A stretch of 64,000 bases of DNA from a virus, in IMG/VR virus record IMGVR_UViG_3300037502_001322, positions 39,676 to 103,675 of that record. One strand, written 5' to 3'. The position numbers and the translations under genes were made by a program. The notes beneath the pieces were generated by a model that was not told the origin of the DNA, searched no databases, and was given only the letters and a program-made list of their open reading frames with translations. Of this stretch, positions 17,789-24,609 are shown in pieces. The number at the start of each line of letters is the position of its first letter. The first letter of the stretch is position 1.

Positions 17789-17864
17789 TGGTGCAGGCAA
17801 AAGGCCTCGAACCCTTGACATCCACATTACAAGTGTGGCGCTCTACCGACTGAGCTATACCTGC
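17789..17864 (-). tRNA. tRNA-Thr (anticodon TGT)
   Basis: A 76-nt cloverleaf with encoded CCA. Acceptor GCAGGTA pairs with TGCCTGC; the D arm is TAGCTCAGTCGGTAGAGC; the anticodon loop is CTTGTAA on a CCACA/TGTGG stem; the T arm is GGGTTCGAGGCC. It reads ACA/ACN threonine codons, common in this AT-rich genome. Confidence 0.93.
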
Positions 17865-17869
17865 TTATC

Positions 17870-17950
17870 TATTTTAGATATCGTTGAATCTATATCAACT
17901 AACGTTGGATTTTACAGCTAACGCTGAATCTGTACCAACTAACGTTGGAT
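17870..17950 (-). repeat. Three-copy short repeat at a gene end
   Basis: Three imperfect copies of (A)TCCAACGTTAGTTG / ATTCAGCGTTAGCTG occur between tRNA-Thr and the upstream gene, the first including that gene's stop codon. Each can form a CCAAC/GTTGG hairpin. It may reflect slippage duplication of the gene end. Confidence 0.5.
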
Positions 17951-18253
17951 AGCAACTTTAGAAATCAAAGGAATAGATTCATTAAGAGCAGGAGTTTCAG
18001 AATCTTCTTCCTCTTGCATCATCTCTTCCAGAATCTTATTTCCACGTTCAATGATAAACTTGAATGCTTGTTGTCGTGTGGCGTGTGTTGCATCTTTATC
18101 TGTCATCAAATCAACCATTCCTTGAATGGCATTAAGATAATGAGCAACAATCATTTCATCACCTTGAAGAATAGCTTCCTGAGCTTGACGTTCAAGAGAC
18201 TCTACTCGTGAAGGACGTCCACGGCCTTTCTTTTTCTTTGTGTAAATTCCCAT
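17939..18253 (-). CDS. AT-hook protein, possible small terminase subunit
   Basis: 104 residues. A basic AT-hook-like N-terminus (KKKKGRGRPSR) precedes a helical body (ATRQQAFKFIIERGNKILEEMM) and an acidic stretch. Small terminase subunits are DNA-binding helical proteins encoded upstream of the large subunit, and this gene lies about 1.7 kb upstream. The resemblance is general; it could be another DNA-binding protein. Confidence 0.45.
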   Translation of the reverse strand: MGIYTKKKKGRGRPSRVESLERQAQEAILQGDEMIVAHYLNAIQGMVDLMTDKDATHATRQQAFKFIIERGNKILEEMMQEEEDSETPALNESIPLISKVAIQR

Positions 18254-18259
18254 AAAGAC

Positions 18260-18531
18260 TTAAACCTTTAATTTTAATTATAAACTCTAACTGAATAAAG
18301 TTTATCATAAATAAAGTTTAAAATCAATATTTTAGAATTAGGAAAGAATGTTGTTGGAAGTTTCTTTACAACTCCTCGCATACCGAGGGACCTATTACTT
18401 GAGACCTACATTGCCGCTTTTCTTCTTAGTAACGGTTGCATCTTCAAAACCACTTAGCAGTGCACAGACTTGACAACATTCTTTATTAAATATTAAGATA
18501 TTAAGTAGGTATAATATCTTTTTGAATTATT
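18260..18531. other. Non-coding gap between gene and tRNA-Leu
   Basis: About 270 bases without an ATG/GTG/TTG-started gene. A 42-codon open stretch on the minus strand ending ...TKKKSGNVGLK has protein-like composition but no start or ribosome site. A CCTCG/CGAGG hairpin lies at about 18383-18397. Confidence 0.35.
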
Positions 18532-18617
18532 TGGTGGCTCGTGAGAGATTCCAACTCTCAATCCCATAGGGCGTTTGGGCTTAAACCAAATGTGTATCGC
18601 AGTTCCACCAACGAGCC
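18532..18617 (-). tRNA. tRNA-Leu (anticodon TAA)
   Basis: An 86-nt gene with encoded CCA. Acceptor GGCTCGT pairs with ACGAGCC; the anticodon stem TTTGG/CCAAA encloses TTTAAGC; a variable arm CCC/GGG is present as in type II tRNAs; the T arm is GAGAG/CTCTC. It reads UUA leucine codons. Confidence 0.92.
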
Positions 18618-18633
18618 GATAATCTTTTACAGT

Positions 18634-18710
18634 TGGTCCACCACGCAGGACTCGAACCTTCAACTGTCCGCTTAGAAGGCGGATGCTCTATCCTATTGAA
18701 CTAGTGGTGG
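18634..18710 (-). tRNA. tRNA-Arg (anticodon TCT)
   Basis: A 77-nt gene with encoded CCA. Acceptor CCACCAC pairs with GTGGTGG; the anticodon stem TCCGC/GCGGA encloses CTTCTAA; the T arm includes GGTTCGAGTCC. It reads AGA, a codon rare in many gammaproteobacteria but frequent in this phage. Confidence 0.93.
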
Positions 18711-18758
18711 TAATAAAACTTATTATACAGAAATCCTTTTCAATGTCAACATCCTATA

Positions 18759-18926
18759 TTATTTATTTTCTTCTTTGCTTGCCTCAATAGCACGACCTTG
18801 TTCAAGAGCTTTCTTTCTTGCACGTTCTATTGATTCTTTATTTCCTTGCTCGAAAATGTAACAAAATCCCTCAGGCCCCCATTTGAATCCGGGTTTGCCA
18901 TCTTTCTGACAATTTTGAATTGGCAT
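18759..18926 (-). CDS. Small conserved-looking protein, 55 residues
   Basis: ATG 18926 overlaps the preceding stop (TAATG), indicating translational coupling. The sequence begins MPIQNCQKDGKPGFKWG and continues PEGFCYIF, a pattern seen in short phage and transposon proteins near terminase genes, then a Lys/Arg/Glu helix. Two Cys may bind metal with another partner. The function is unknown. Confidence 0.7.
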   Translation of the reverse strand: MPIQNCQKDGKPGFKWGPEGFCYIFEQGNKESIERARKKALEQGRAIEASKEENK

Positions 18927-19123
18927 TATTTGTCCTCCTCTTTTTCGTAATAACCTGTTTCCATTCTAACCTTCTCCTGTAAAGATTTCAATACTTCAAA
19001 CATTTCTTCTTTAGTCATTTCTTTAGTTAATGTAGAACCTAAATCTGTTTTAGATTGTCCTCGGCTAAGAAGAACTTCATCCATTCGTTGTTTGTAGTCT
19101 TCCCATTCTTCAAGCATTTGCAA
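18926..19123 (-). CDS. Small acidic helical protein
   Basis: Up to 65 residues. The start could be ATG 19123 or, six bases later, ATG 19117 (MLEEWEDYKQ). Highly charged helix with TKEEMFEVLKSLQEKV. It overlaps its upstream neighbour by 14 bases and is coupled to the next gene. No family recognised. Confidence 0.6.
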   Translation of the reverse strand: MQMLEEWEDYKQRMDEVLLSRGQSKTDLGSTLTKEMTKEEMFEVLKSLQEKVRMETGYYEKEEDK

Positions 19124-19307
19124 CGCCTACTGTATAAGTATCTCCATTAAATTCAATAGAACCTTTTACAAAAACTTTAACAGGAAGTTTACTTACATTC
19201 GTTTTAAAAGTTCTAACTTCTTTTGTTCCGCTTAAAATAACTTCCATAAGCTCGTGAGGCTTAGCTTTAATAATTTCTTTGAATCTTTTGCTTGTGTAAG
19301 GTTTCAT
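19110..19307 (-). CDS. Hypothetical protein, 65 residues
   Basis: Basic N-terminal helix (TSKRFKEIIKAKPHE) and a beta C-terminus (VKVFVKGSIEFNGDTYTV). AAGGAA lies upstream of ATG 19307. It overlaps the start of the next gene, so the three small genes 19307-18759 are one coupled unit. Confidence 0.65.
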   Translation of the reverse strand: MKPYTSKRFKEIIKAKPHELMEVILSGTKEVRTFKTNVSKLPVKVFVKGSIEFNGDTYTVGVANA

Positions 19308-19315
19308 AATATTCC

Positions 19316-19558
19316 TTATTTATTCTTGTTAACACCAAACTTAGTTTTCTTGCTGCGACCGAGAAGTTCAAGCAGACTTGCAACAATCAACACCCCGAAC
19401 ATAAATCCAATAACTACCAAGAGAGGTCCATACAGTGGTAGCGAAACAATCCACCAGCTCCAAGTGATATGACCTGTCAATTTCAGTGTCATAAAAATCA
19501 GAAACATTGCTAAAAAGAACCAAGAGCCTGCGCTATTTGTTTGTTTAACTTTAACCAT
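19316..19558 (-). CDS. Two-helix small membrane protein
   Basis: 80 residues with two transmembrane segments (WFFLAMFLIFMTLKL and LLVVIGFMFGVLIVASLLELL) joined by HITWSWWIVSLPLY. The K-L-T-G-x-I-x-W-S-W-W core occurs in small phage membrane proteins often labelled Fragile-X-F. The C-terminus is basic. The role is unknown; holin-like topology is possible. Confidence 0.65.
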   Translation of the reverse strand: MVKVKQTNSAGSWFFLAMFLIFMTLKLTGHITWSWWIVSLPLYGPLLVVIGFMFGVLIVASLLELLGRSKKTKFGVNKNK

Positions 19559-19623
19559 TATATTTATTCTCCTATAGGTTTAGATGTGACCTTATAATAC
19601 GTATATAGCAATACTCTGTAAAA

Positions 19624-20073
19624 TTACTTTTTATACCTAAACCTATTAGCGCAACTGATTGAACAGAAAGGGCCATTATTACTTCTAGAATATTTTTGGT
19701 CCTTACTTAGTACAAATTCTTTTCCACAATAACAACAAGGTTTGATTACATCAGGACTTCTTTTTCTGACCCGCTTAGAACCCTTTGATATATAAAAAAG
19801 ACACTGGTCTTTTTTAGAAACTACTTTTAAATTCTGAATATCGAAATTATCTAAATTTCCATCAAGATGCACCACACCTTCACTGTTTTTAAGTTTTCTT
19901 TGTAAGAAACTTTCTACTATAGCTTTAGAATAGGACACCTGTTTATTCTTCTTAGGGGAAGAATAAAGGTATACATAAACCCAACCATCAGACCTTTTAT
20001 AGGGACCGCTTACAGATTTATATTCAGGCCACAGCTCTAAAAGGTCTTCAACTATAACCAGATTTTCCATCAC
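19624..20073 (-). CDS. HNH-type homing endonuclease-like protein
   Basis: 149 residues. HLDGNLDNFDIQNLKVV at residues 68-85 fits the H-x-D/N...N...N core of phage HNH nucleases, and the C-terminus carries a zinc-binding pair set (CCYCGKEF ... FCSISCANRF). The first conserved His (VVHLD) is present, but the classical second His-Asn pair is not obvious. It sits between unrelated small genes, typical of a free-standing selfish gene. Confidence 0.55.
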   Translation of the reverse strand: MMENLVIVEDLLELWPEYKSVSGPYKRSDGWVYVYLYSSPKKNKQVSYSKAIVESFLQRKLKNSEGVVHLDGNLDNFDIQNLKVVSKKDQCLFYISKGSKRVRKRSPDVIKPCCYCGKEFVLSKDQKYSRSNNGPFCSISCANRFRYKK

Positions 20074-20432
20074 TATTCTCCTATATCTTTAAGGTTAGAA
20101 TGTTCATCCCAAGAATTAGCACCACTATCATCACAAAGATTCCCGTGAACATATTCAGGTTGGTAGGTTGTATCATAAGCAGCACTCAAACAACCTGAAC
20201 ATAAGTCTTCACCTAATTGTGCCACAACAAATCGTTTACCGCAAGCCTGACAACTAAAATAAAACCCATTCTTTTCTTTGTTAGATTCGTGCTTGTACTT
20301 AATTGTTAGACCACGTTCTTTAGTTCGTTTGCTAATCTTAGGTTCAATCACAACTTCATCATCAATATAATCATTAATTGTTTCATTACCAATATCTACT
20401 ATTTCTTTAACTTGTTTTTCATTATCTTGCAT
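20073..20432 (-). CDS. Zinc-ribbon protein
   Basis: 119 residues. An acidic N-terminal region precedes a C-x2-C...C-x2-C ribbon (CQACGKRF and LCSGCLS) at residues 61-79. The stop overlaps the HNH-like start by one base. Possibly a transcription or DNA-repair adaptor; unknown. Confidence 0.65.
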   Translation of the reverse strand: MQDNEKQVKEIVDIGNETINDYIDDEVVIEPKISKRTKERGLTIKYKHESNKEKNGFYFSCQACGKRFVVAQLGEDLCSGCLSAAYDTTYQPEYVHGNLCDDSGANSWDEHSNLKDIGE

Positions 20433-20520
20433 CAGTCCCTTCTTTAAAATTAGTTGATTAATTTAACATATGTTTAATCTATCATAGAAGAATTCAAAAT
20501 GCAAGATAAATATTCAATTA

Positions 20521-20985
20521 TCAGTTAAATTTGAAATCTTCGCATGTGTAACAAGCTGCTAAGTTATCACCCTTCTTGCATTTAGCTCTTGCTTCTCTCC
20601 ATTTAGATTTCTGTTCGTACTCGTAGTCATGAACTTTCTTATAGTTCTCTTCGAAATTACCTAACATTGTTTCATCTAAATTATACCTGTTACCTTCATT
20701 TATTTTCTCAATAAGATCTTTAAACTTTTTAGTGTTATATTTGTACCAAGTATTCTTACCCTTAACTCTCCACTTACCTTTCGGTGTGATTATAAACTTA
20801 TCAAACAGTACAAACTGATTAGGCACTGTGTACTCACAGACGTTTTCAGGTTTAACACCACACAGTAAGCTGAGAATCTTAATACTCTCAGTTCGAACGT
20901 AAGACACATCTTTATCGAAGTAATGTTCTTCTAAATAAATTTGATGTTTCACATATTTAGTTACCATTCTCTCTAATTCAGTCAT
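20521..20985 (-). CDS. Hypothetical protein, 154 residues
   Basis: Predominantly helical and basic, with six Cys, four of them in the C-terminal 25 residues (CKKGDNLAACYTCED) that could form a metal site. It lies directly after the polymerase-like gene in the same operon (16-nt gap), so it may be an accessory factor. AAGGAGAT precedes the start. No family recognised. Confidence 0.65.
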   Translation of the reverse strand: MTELERMVTKYVKHQIYLEEHYFDKDVSYVRTESIKILSLLCGVKPENVCEYTVPNQFVLFDKFIITPKGKWRVKGKNTWYKYNTKKFKDLIEKINEGNRYNLDETMLGNFEENYKKVHDYEYEQKSKWREARAKCKKGDNLAACYTCEDFKFN

Positions 20986-21001
20986 ATCATTTAATCTCCT
21001 T

Positions 21002-22360
21002 TTAATGCTTCTTGTCTATTTTGCAATTCTTATCTGTCTTTAGAACATCTTTATAAGCTTCTCGCATTGTTTCACGGAGCATATCTTCGAGGTGTGCTTT
21101 GACCACGAAACTATCATGCCAAGGAAGGCATATTTCATTTTCCCACAAAAATTTATCCATAATGATTTCAGCAATTTTGCTGTCTATCATCTGAAATTTA
21201 ACACCAACATCCTCAAAGAAGTAATCAGAGATCCTATAATTCAAATCCATAAGCTCTTGACAAATTCTTTTAGTTGATATAGGCCCATCTATCCCATAAT
21301 ACCAACAATTTTCAAGATCCTTCCTATTCCCAGAAATCCATTTAGATTTTCTTTCTTTGCCTATTTCAAACCCTAATGCTCCTGCTGCTTGCTCAATACT
21401 TCCGCTATTGAAACAACACAACAATGCAAACTTACATACATTCCTGAAAGGATCGTAATTAGGTTGGTTAAATTCTTTTCTGAAACTATTAACCTTATTT
21501 TCATCAATGGGTATCAATGATTTGTTAGTAAGACTGTAAGGTTTAAACCCGTCAGGCATTTTATACCCAATCAACTCATAAGCAATACTAGCATGTAAAG
21601 ATGAATAGTCAAGTTCAACAGTAGGTTCATCATCAATCTTAATTAATGGTCTAACTAAAGAACTTATAGTTTGAAGCTTCCCTGTGGTATCATAGAACCT
21701 ACCACCTTTGGTAATATCTTCAGTAAACACACGCTTGTATGAAAGAAGAGGAAGTGTATGTTCACCAAGAGAAATCTTAGTATGCATTAGTTGTTCATTC
21801 TGTTTATCTACCACTCTACGAATCTCCTCTATACCCTTAACACCTTTGGTGGATTTATTAACTTTAGTTTTTCTTTCCCTAATCTCTACACTTTCTATAC
21901 CTTCAAGAAGGTTAACTTTACCTTGTTTAAGATTATCCCATAGTGCTATATACGATTCATTCATTACTGTTACACTGGGTTTAAACTTAATTGCTCTACC
22001 CTTAGCATTGTACTCTACAACACCACCTTTTTCAATAGTAACATAGCCTATATCCTCAAGAATATCTAAGAGAGCTACCATTCTACTATAAGCTAATCCT
22101 TGTTTGTTGTGACTATATTTATTCTTCATTAAAGGGATAATCAAAGATTTAGCATTACCTTTTAATGCTCTTGCTGTGTTAGTTACTAAAGACCTTACTT
22201 CTTTCTCATACTTCTTACTTGAAACAGAAATAAGGTGCATAACTACACTCTCATACCATCTACTCTTATTGTAGAATAAATTAAAGTGAGTAGAATAAAA
22301 GAACATATAACTATAATTATCTTCAAACTCTATCTTATCTTTGTTTATATTCACATTCAA
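21002..22360 (-). CDS. Compact T7 RNA polymerase / Pol I superfamily polymerase-like protein
   Basis: 452 residues. The N-terminal 150 residues look like a winged-helix region (YSRMVALLDILEDIGYVTIEKGG). Three polymerase motifs follow in order: A, LDYSSLHASIAYEL near 248; B, RNVCKFALLCCFNSGS near 305, matching R-x3-K of the O/Y helix; C, PWHDSFVV near 420. HDSF is the T7 RNA polymerase form of motif C. There is no 3'-5' exonuclease domain. Whether it makes DNA or RNA cannot be told from sequence. An HTH gene lies just upstream. Confidence 0.65.
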   Translation of the reverse strand: MNVNINKDKIEFEDNYSYMFFYSTHFNLFYNKSRWYESVVMHLISVSSKKYEKEVRSLVTNTARALKGNAKSLIIPLMKNKYSHNKQGLAYSRMVALLDILEDIGYVTIEKGGVVEYNAKGRAIKFKPSVTVMNESYIALWDNLKQGKVNLLEGIESVEIRERKTKVNKSTKGVKGIEEIRRVVDKQNEQLMHTKISLGEHTLPLLSYKRVFTEDITKGGRFYDTTGKLQTISSLVRPLIKIDDEPTVELDYSSLHASIAYELIGYKMPDGFKPYSLTNKSLIPIDENKVNSFRKEFNQPNYDPFRNVCKFALLCCFNSGSIEQAAGALGFEIGKERKSKWISGNRKDLENCWYYGIDGPISTKRICQELMDLNYRISDYFFEDVGVKFQMIDSKIAEIIMDKFLWENEICLPWHDSFVVKAHLEDMLRETMREAYKDVLKTDKNCKIDKKH

Positions 22361-22533
22361 TATAACTCCTATAATCTATCTAATAATATAATCTAATATA
22401 CCAAAAATATAACACACTACCATAGTAATTAGTACACCTACATCGCGTAAACGTATGATACATAAAGGAAAAACACGATTTGATAGGGGGTTATTCTCCT
22501 AAAAACAACTCCCATTAAAGGCTCATCTAACGT
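22361..22533. other. Non-coding gap before polymerase-like gene
   Basis: A/T-rich leader between the HTH gene and the polymerase-like gene. I see no strong promoter; the minus strand has a TATAATTA-like box near 22370. Confidence 0.3.
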
Positions 22534-22767
22534 TCAAGCCGTATCTTCTTTATACTCAAGAATTACGTCTTCTACAGTCAGGTTTAGCTTACCAAGATAC
22601 TCCTCCAACTTATCTACACTGACTCCTTTACCTTCGGTTTGAAACAGAGCGTAAATCTGTTGCCTATAGGTGACTCCGATCAGTTCACCGAACTTAGCTT
22701 GTGACATACCGAGACGATCCATTTCATCCTTCAGTTTACTTACGATAATTTTCTTAATATTGCTCAA
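22534..22767 (-). CDS. Cro/CI-type HTH regulator
   Basis: 77 residues with a helix-turn-helix at about residues 18-45 (MSQAKFGELIGVTYRQQIYALF) and a helical tail ending in acidic residues. AGGAGG precedes ATG 22767. It is transcribed away from the plus-strand operon across a shared control region, so it could regulate both directions. Confidence 0.75.
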   Translation of the reverse strand: MSNIKKIIVSKLKDEMDRLGMSQAKFGELIGVTYRQQIYALFQTEGKGVSVDKLEEYLGKLNLTVEDVILEYKEDTA

Positions 22768-22796
22768 ACTTCCTCCAAAACATTAGGTACACACAG

Positions 22797-22823
22797 TTTA
22801 TAACAAAACAGGTACAATGTAAA
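22797..22823 (-). promoter_or_regulatory. Sigma70-like promoter for HTH and polymerase genes
   Basis: TTTACA (22823-22818) and TATAAA (22802-22797) spaced 15 bases, with TG before the -10 (TGTTATAAA). It lies about 30 bases upstream of the HTH gene start. Confidence 0.45.
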
Positions 22824-22901
22824 GTATTTTATATGTCAACCTTTAGATTGACTTGATTTAGTCTACAACTAACAACAAGCACAGTCAAGCCAAATTTCTT
22901 G

Positions 22902-22929
22902 TTGACACTAAAACAGGTTGCGCTATCTT
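22902..22929 (+). promoter_or_regulatory. Sigma70-like promoter of the rightward operon
   Basis: TTGACA at 22902-22907, a 16-base spacer and TATCTT at 22924-22929. Divergent from the HTH promoter. It is the leftmost strong plus-strand promoter and precedes the first plus-strand gene by 150 bases. Confidence 0.6.
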
Positions 22930-22976
22930 AAGATAAGTTTCTATAACGATAATATGAAGCGATATGACGCATTCTG

Positions 22977-23035
22977 AGAGATTCTAACAGCAACCCTATA
23001 GGTAGGCTTAGGGTAGGGCATAGAAATCGTTTATG
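22977..23035 (+). repeat. Dispersed element, copy A
   Basis: Contains TTCTAAC, ACCCTATAGG, GGCTTAGGGTAGGG and TAGAAATCGTTT in order. The same blocks recur at 23487-23565 and, inverted, at 57735-57810. It lies in the leader of the first plus-strand gene. Confidence 0.65.
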
Positions 23036-23082
23036 GTGCTGTATAACACGCTTAGTCTTAGCTTAAGGAGAAGGTCTAAGGT

Positions 23083-23436
23083 ATGTTCTATGAAGAGTTT
23101 TATGAACCAAACAGAGTGTGGTTGGATAGTGCAACTTCAGAGAAGGTTTCTAAAGGTGCTTACTTTACTGAGTGGAAGTTCTTGACTGAAGGTAGTGATG
23201 CAATTTTCCATGTTTCTCACAGTCCTGCTACGGTAGTCATAGATTTTGAGAACAACGGTAAATATGGTAGGTTTGTGGCTTGTAATTTCAGAGAAGACCC
23301 TACTAACAGAAAACTACTTGCATTGCAATACTTTGAAGACTGGACTAAACCAACTGAACAAGAGAAAGATTACTTTGAGATGATTTATGGTGTTAGAATT
23401 CCTTGGAGTGTTGACACACCTTTTGTTATGATGTAG
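23083..23436 (+). CDS. PTxxExDY-family small protein
   Basis: 117 residues. A variable N-terminal beta region leads to the shared C-terminal module WTKPTEQEKDYFEMIYG near residue 90. The same module ends or punctuates at least eight other small proteins here. The gene is monocistronic between two copies of a repeated element. AAGGAGAAGG precedes ATG 23083. Function unknown. Confidence 0.75.
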   Translation: MFYEEFYEPNRVWLDSATSEKVSKGAYFTEWKFLTEGSDAIFHVSHSPATVVIDFENNGKYGRFVACNFREDPTNRKLLALQYFEDWTKPTEQEKDYFEMIYGVRIPWSVDTPFVMM

Positions 23437-23486
23437 AGTATTGTAGATGTTGTGGCACGTTACCGTGTAGTATAGTAATTTACAGT

Positions 23487-23565
23487 GCGTTTTAAGAGCT
23501 TCTAACGAGTTACAAAGTATACCCTGTGGGGTTGGGTAGGGTAACAATTAGAAATCGTTTTTAGG
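23487..23565 (+). repeat. Dispersed element, copy B
   Basis: Shares GAGxTTCTAAC, ACCCT, GGGTAGGG and TAGAAATCGTTTT with copy A, with different spacing. It lies upstream of the next gene, 23648. Confidence 0.65.
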
Positions 23566-23599
23566 TTCATTTTAGCCTGAACAAATGCACGCCAATCTG

Positions 23600-23627
23600 A
23601 CGTTTAGGTCAGACTCTGGATAATATC
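23600..23627 (+). promoter_or_regulatory. Possible promoter with palindrome upstream of 23648
   Basis: A TCTGAC/GTCAGA inverted repeat overlaps a weak -35; TAATAT about 18 bases downstream could be the -10. Spacing to the next gene is about 20 bases. Confidence 0.35.
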
Positions 23628-23647
23628 CTCATAATTAGGAGACAACT

Positions 23648-23842
23648 ATGGATTTTTATGATAGAAAGAAAATACGAACAGAATATTATTTTAAATTTGT
23701 TTACAAGTGGAAACTAAAAGAATGTGTTGCATGTAATGGTTCTGGATGGTACGATAGTTGTGATAAATACGGTGATAGCATTCCCTGCGGAGCTTGTGAA
23801 GGGACAGGCAAAGAGAGATATAAACCGAGTGAGGAGAAATAA
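23648..23842 (+). CDS. DnaJ-type zinc finger protein
   Basis: 64 residues with two C-x2-C-x-G-x-G motifs (CVACNGSGW and CGACEGTG), the DnaJ cysteine-rich signature, on a basic N-terminal helix. No J domain is present. Such mini zinc proteins are common in phages; role unknown. The stop overlaps the next ATG (TAATGA). Confidence 0.75.
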   Translation: MDFYDRKKIRTEYYFKFVYKWKLKECVACNGSGWYDSCDKYGDSIPCGACEGTGKERYKPSEEK

Positions 23843-24384
23843 TGACAACAGTAATTATTGATACTAAACGTAAGACTATTTACACTGACTCTCAAGCAAC
23901 AAACCAAAATGGAAGAAAAGAGCAGGTCAACAAGGTTGTTAATTTTCACAATATTGCTGTAACCGGTGCAGGTGACTTGAAAGATTTGCATAATGTAGCA
24001 GAAACAATCCGTAGAAGTTCATTTAGGGTTAGTGATTTTACAGAGCTGTATGAACCTTTTAAATTTAAACCTTTCTTTAACAGTATGAGTAGTATATTCG
24101 TAGTGCAAAGGTTAAGTGAAGATTGTTTTAAGTATTATATCGTACAGCAGGAAGTGAAGAAAACTTGGTACGGTAAACGTAAACCAGTTGTTACCTTGAA
24201 GAAAATAGGTCAAACTTGGTCTTGTGCTTACAATGGTTACTATATAACCGGCTCTGGTGCGAGTTATGCGATTCCTTTGTTGGTTGCAACAGGTTCACCC
24301 AAAACAACAATTCGCGTGATTTCTAAGATTGATGCCAACACAGATGATAATGTTAATTCTTTTTGCTATGAGGATATGACTTAA
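23842..24384 (+). CDS. Ntn-hydrolase / HslV-like protein, short form
   Basis: 180 residues. MTTVIIDTKRKTIYTDSQAT mirrors the N-terminus of HslV-type peptidases (catalytic Thr after Met removal, then a conserved Asp), and VTGAGDLKDLHNVAE and ITGSGASYAIPLLVATG correspond to the GxG and GSG blocks. It is shorter than and diverged from the larger HslV-like gene at 47826. Possible virion or host-protein processing; proteolytic activity is inferred. Confidence 0.6.
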   Translation: MTTVIIDTKRKTIYTDSQATNQNGRKEQVNKVVNFHNIAVTGAGDLKDLHNVAETIRRSSFRVSDFTELYEPFKFKPFFNSMSSIFVVQRLSEDCFKYYIVQQEVKKTWYGKRKPVVTLKKIGQTWSCAYNGYYITGSGASYAIPLLVATGSPKTTIRVISKIDANTDDNVNSFCYEDMT

Positions 24385-24609
24385 ATGAACAACCAAACTA
24401 AGACTTACAAACCGATGAACAAAGGTACTAAATCAATTGTTGAAATTATTAATGAATTGAAACAAACAAGTTCACGAAATGAAAAAGAATCTATCCTTAA
24501 ACGTGAAGCTAATGTTAATAACGAAGAACTTAAATATGTTCTTTTTATGACTTATGATCCTTCAGTGAACTTCTATATCAAAAAGTCCGTTCTATCTACG
24601 ATTGTGTGA
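24385..24609 (+). CDS. DNA ligase N-terminal segment (split ligase, part 1)
   Basis: 74 residues. IINELKQTSSRNEKESIL and ELKYVLFMTYDPSVNFYIKK match the start of T4/T5-type ATP-dependent ligases. The frame stops at TGA 24607-24609, overlapping a GTG that opens the rest of the ligase in the -1 frame. A CAAAAAG tract at 24579-24585 would let a -1 slip join NFYIKK to VRSIYDCVTAIK. Either programmed frameshift, true split, or sequence error. Confidence 0.6.
   Translation: MNNQTKTYKPMNKGTKSIVEIINELKQTSSRNEKESILKREANVNNEELKYVLFMTYDPSVNFYIKKSVLSTIV

Noticed and set aside
18393-18520. 42-codon minus-strand stretch ending TKKKSGNVGLK
   Set aside because: Protein-like in composition but has no usable start codon or ribosome site and abuts tRNA-Leu.
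22797-22929. Lysogeny switch (CI/Cro-like HTH with divergent promoters)
   Set aside because: Only one HTH gene is present, with no integrase, excisionase or attachment site in the window, and the gene set is that of a virulent phage.
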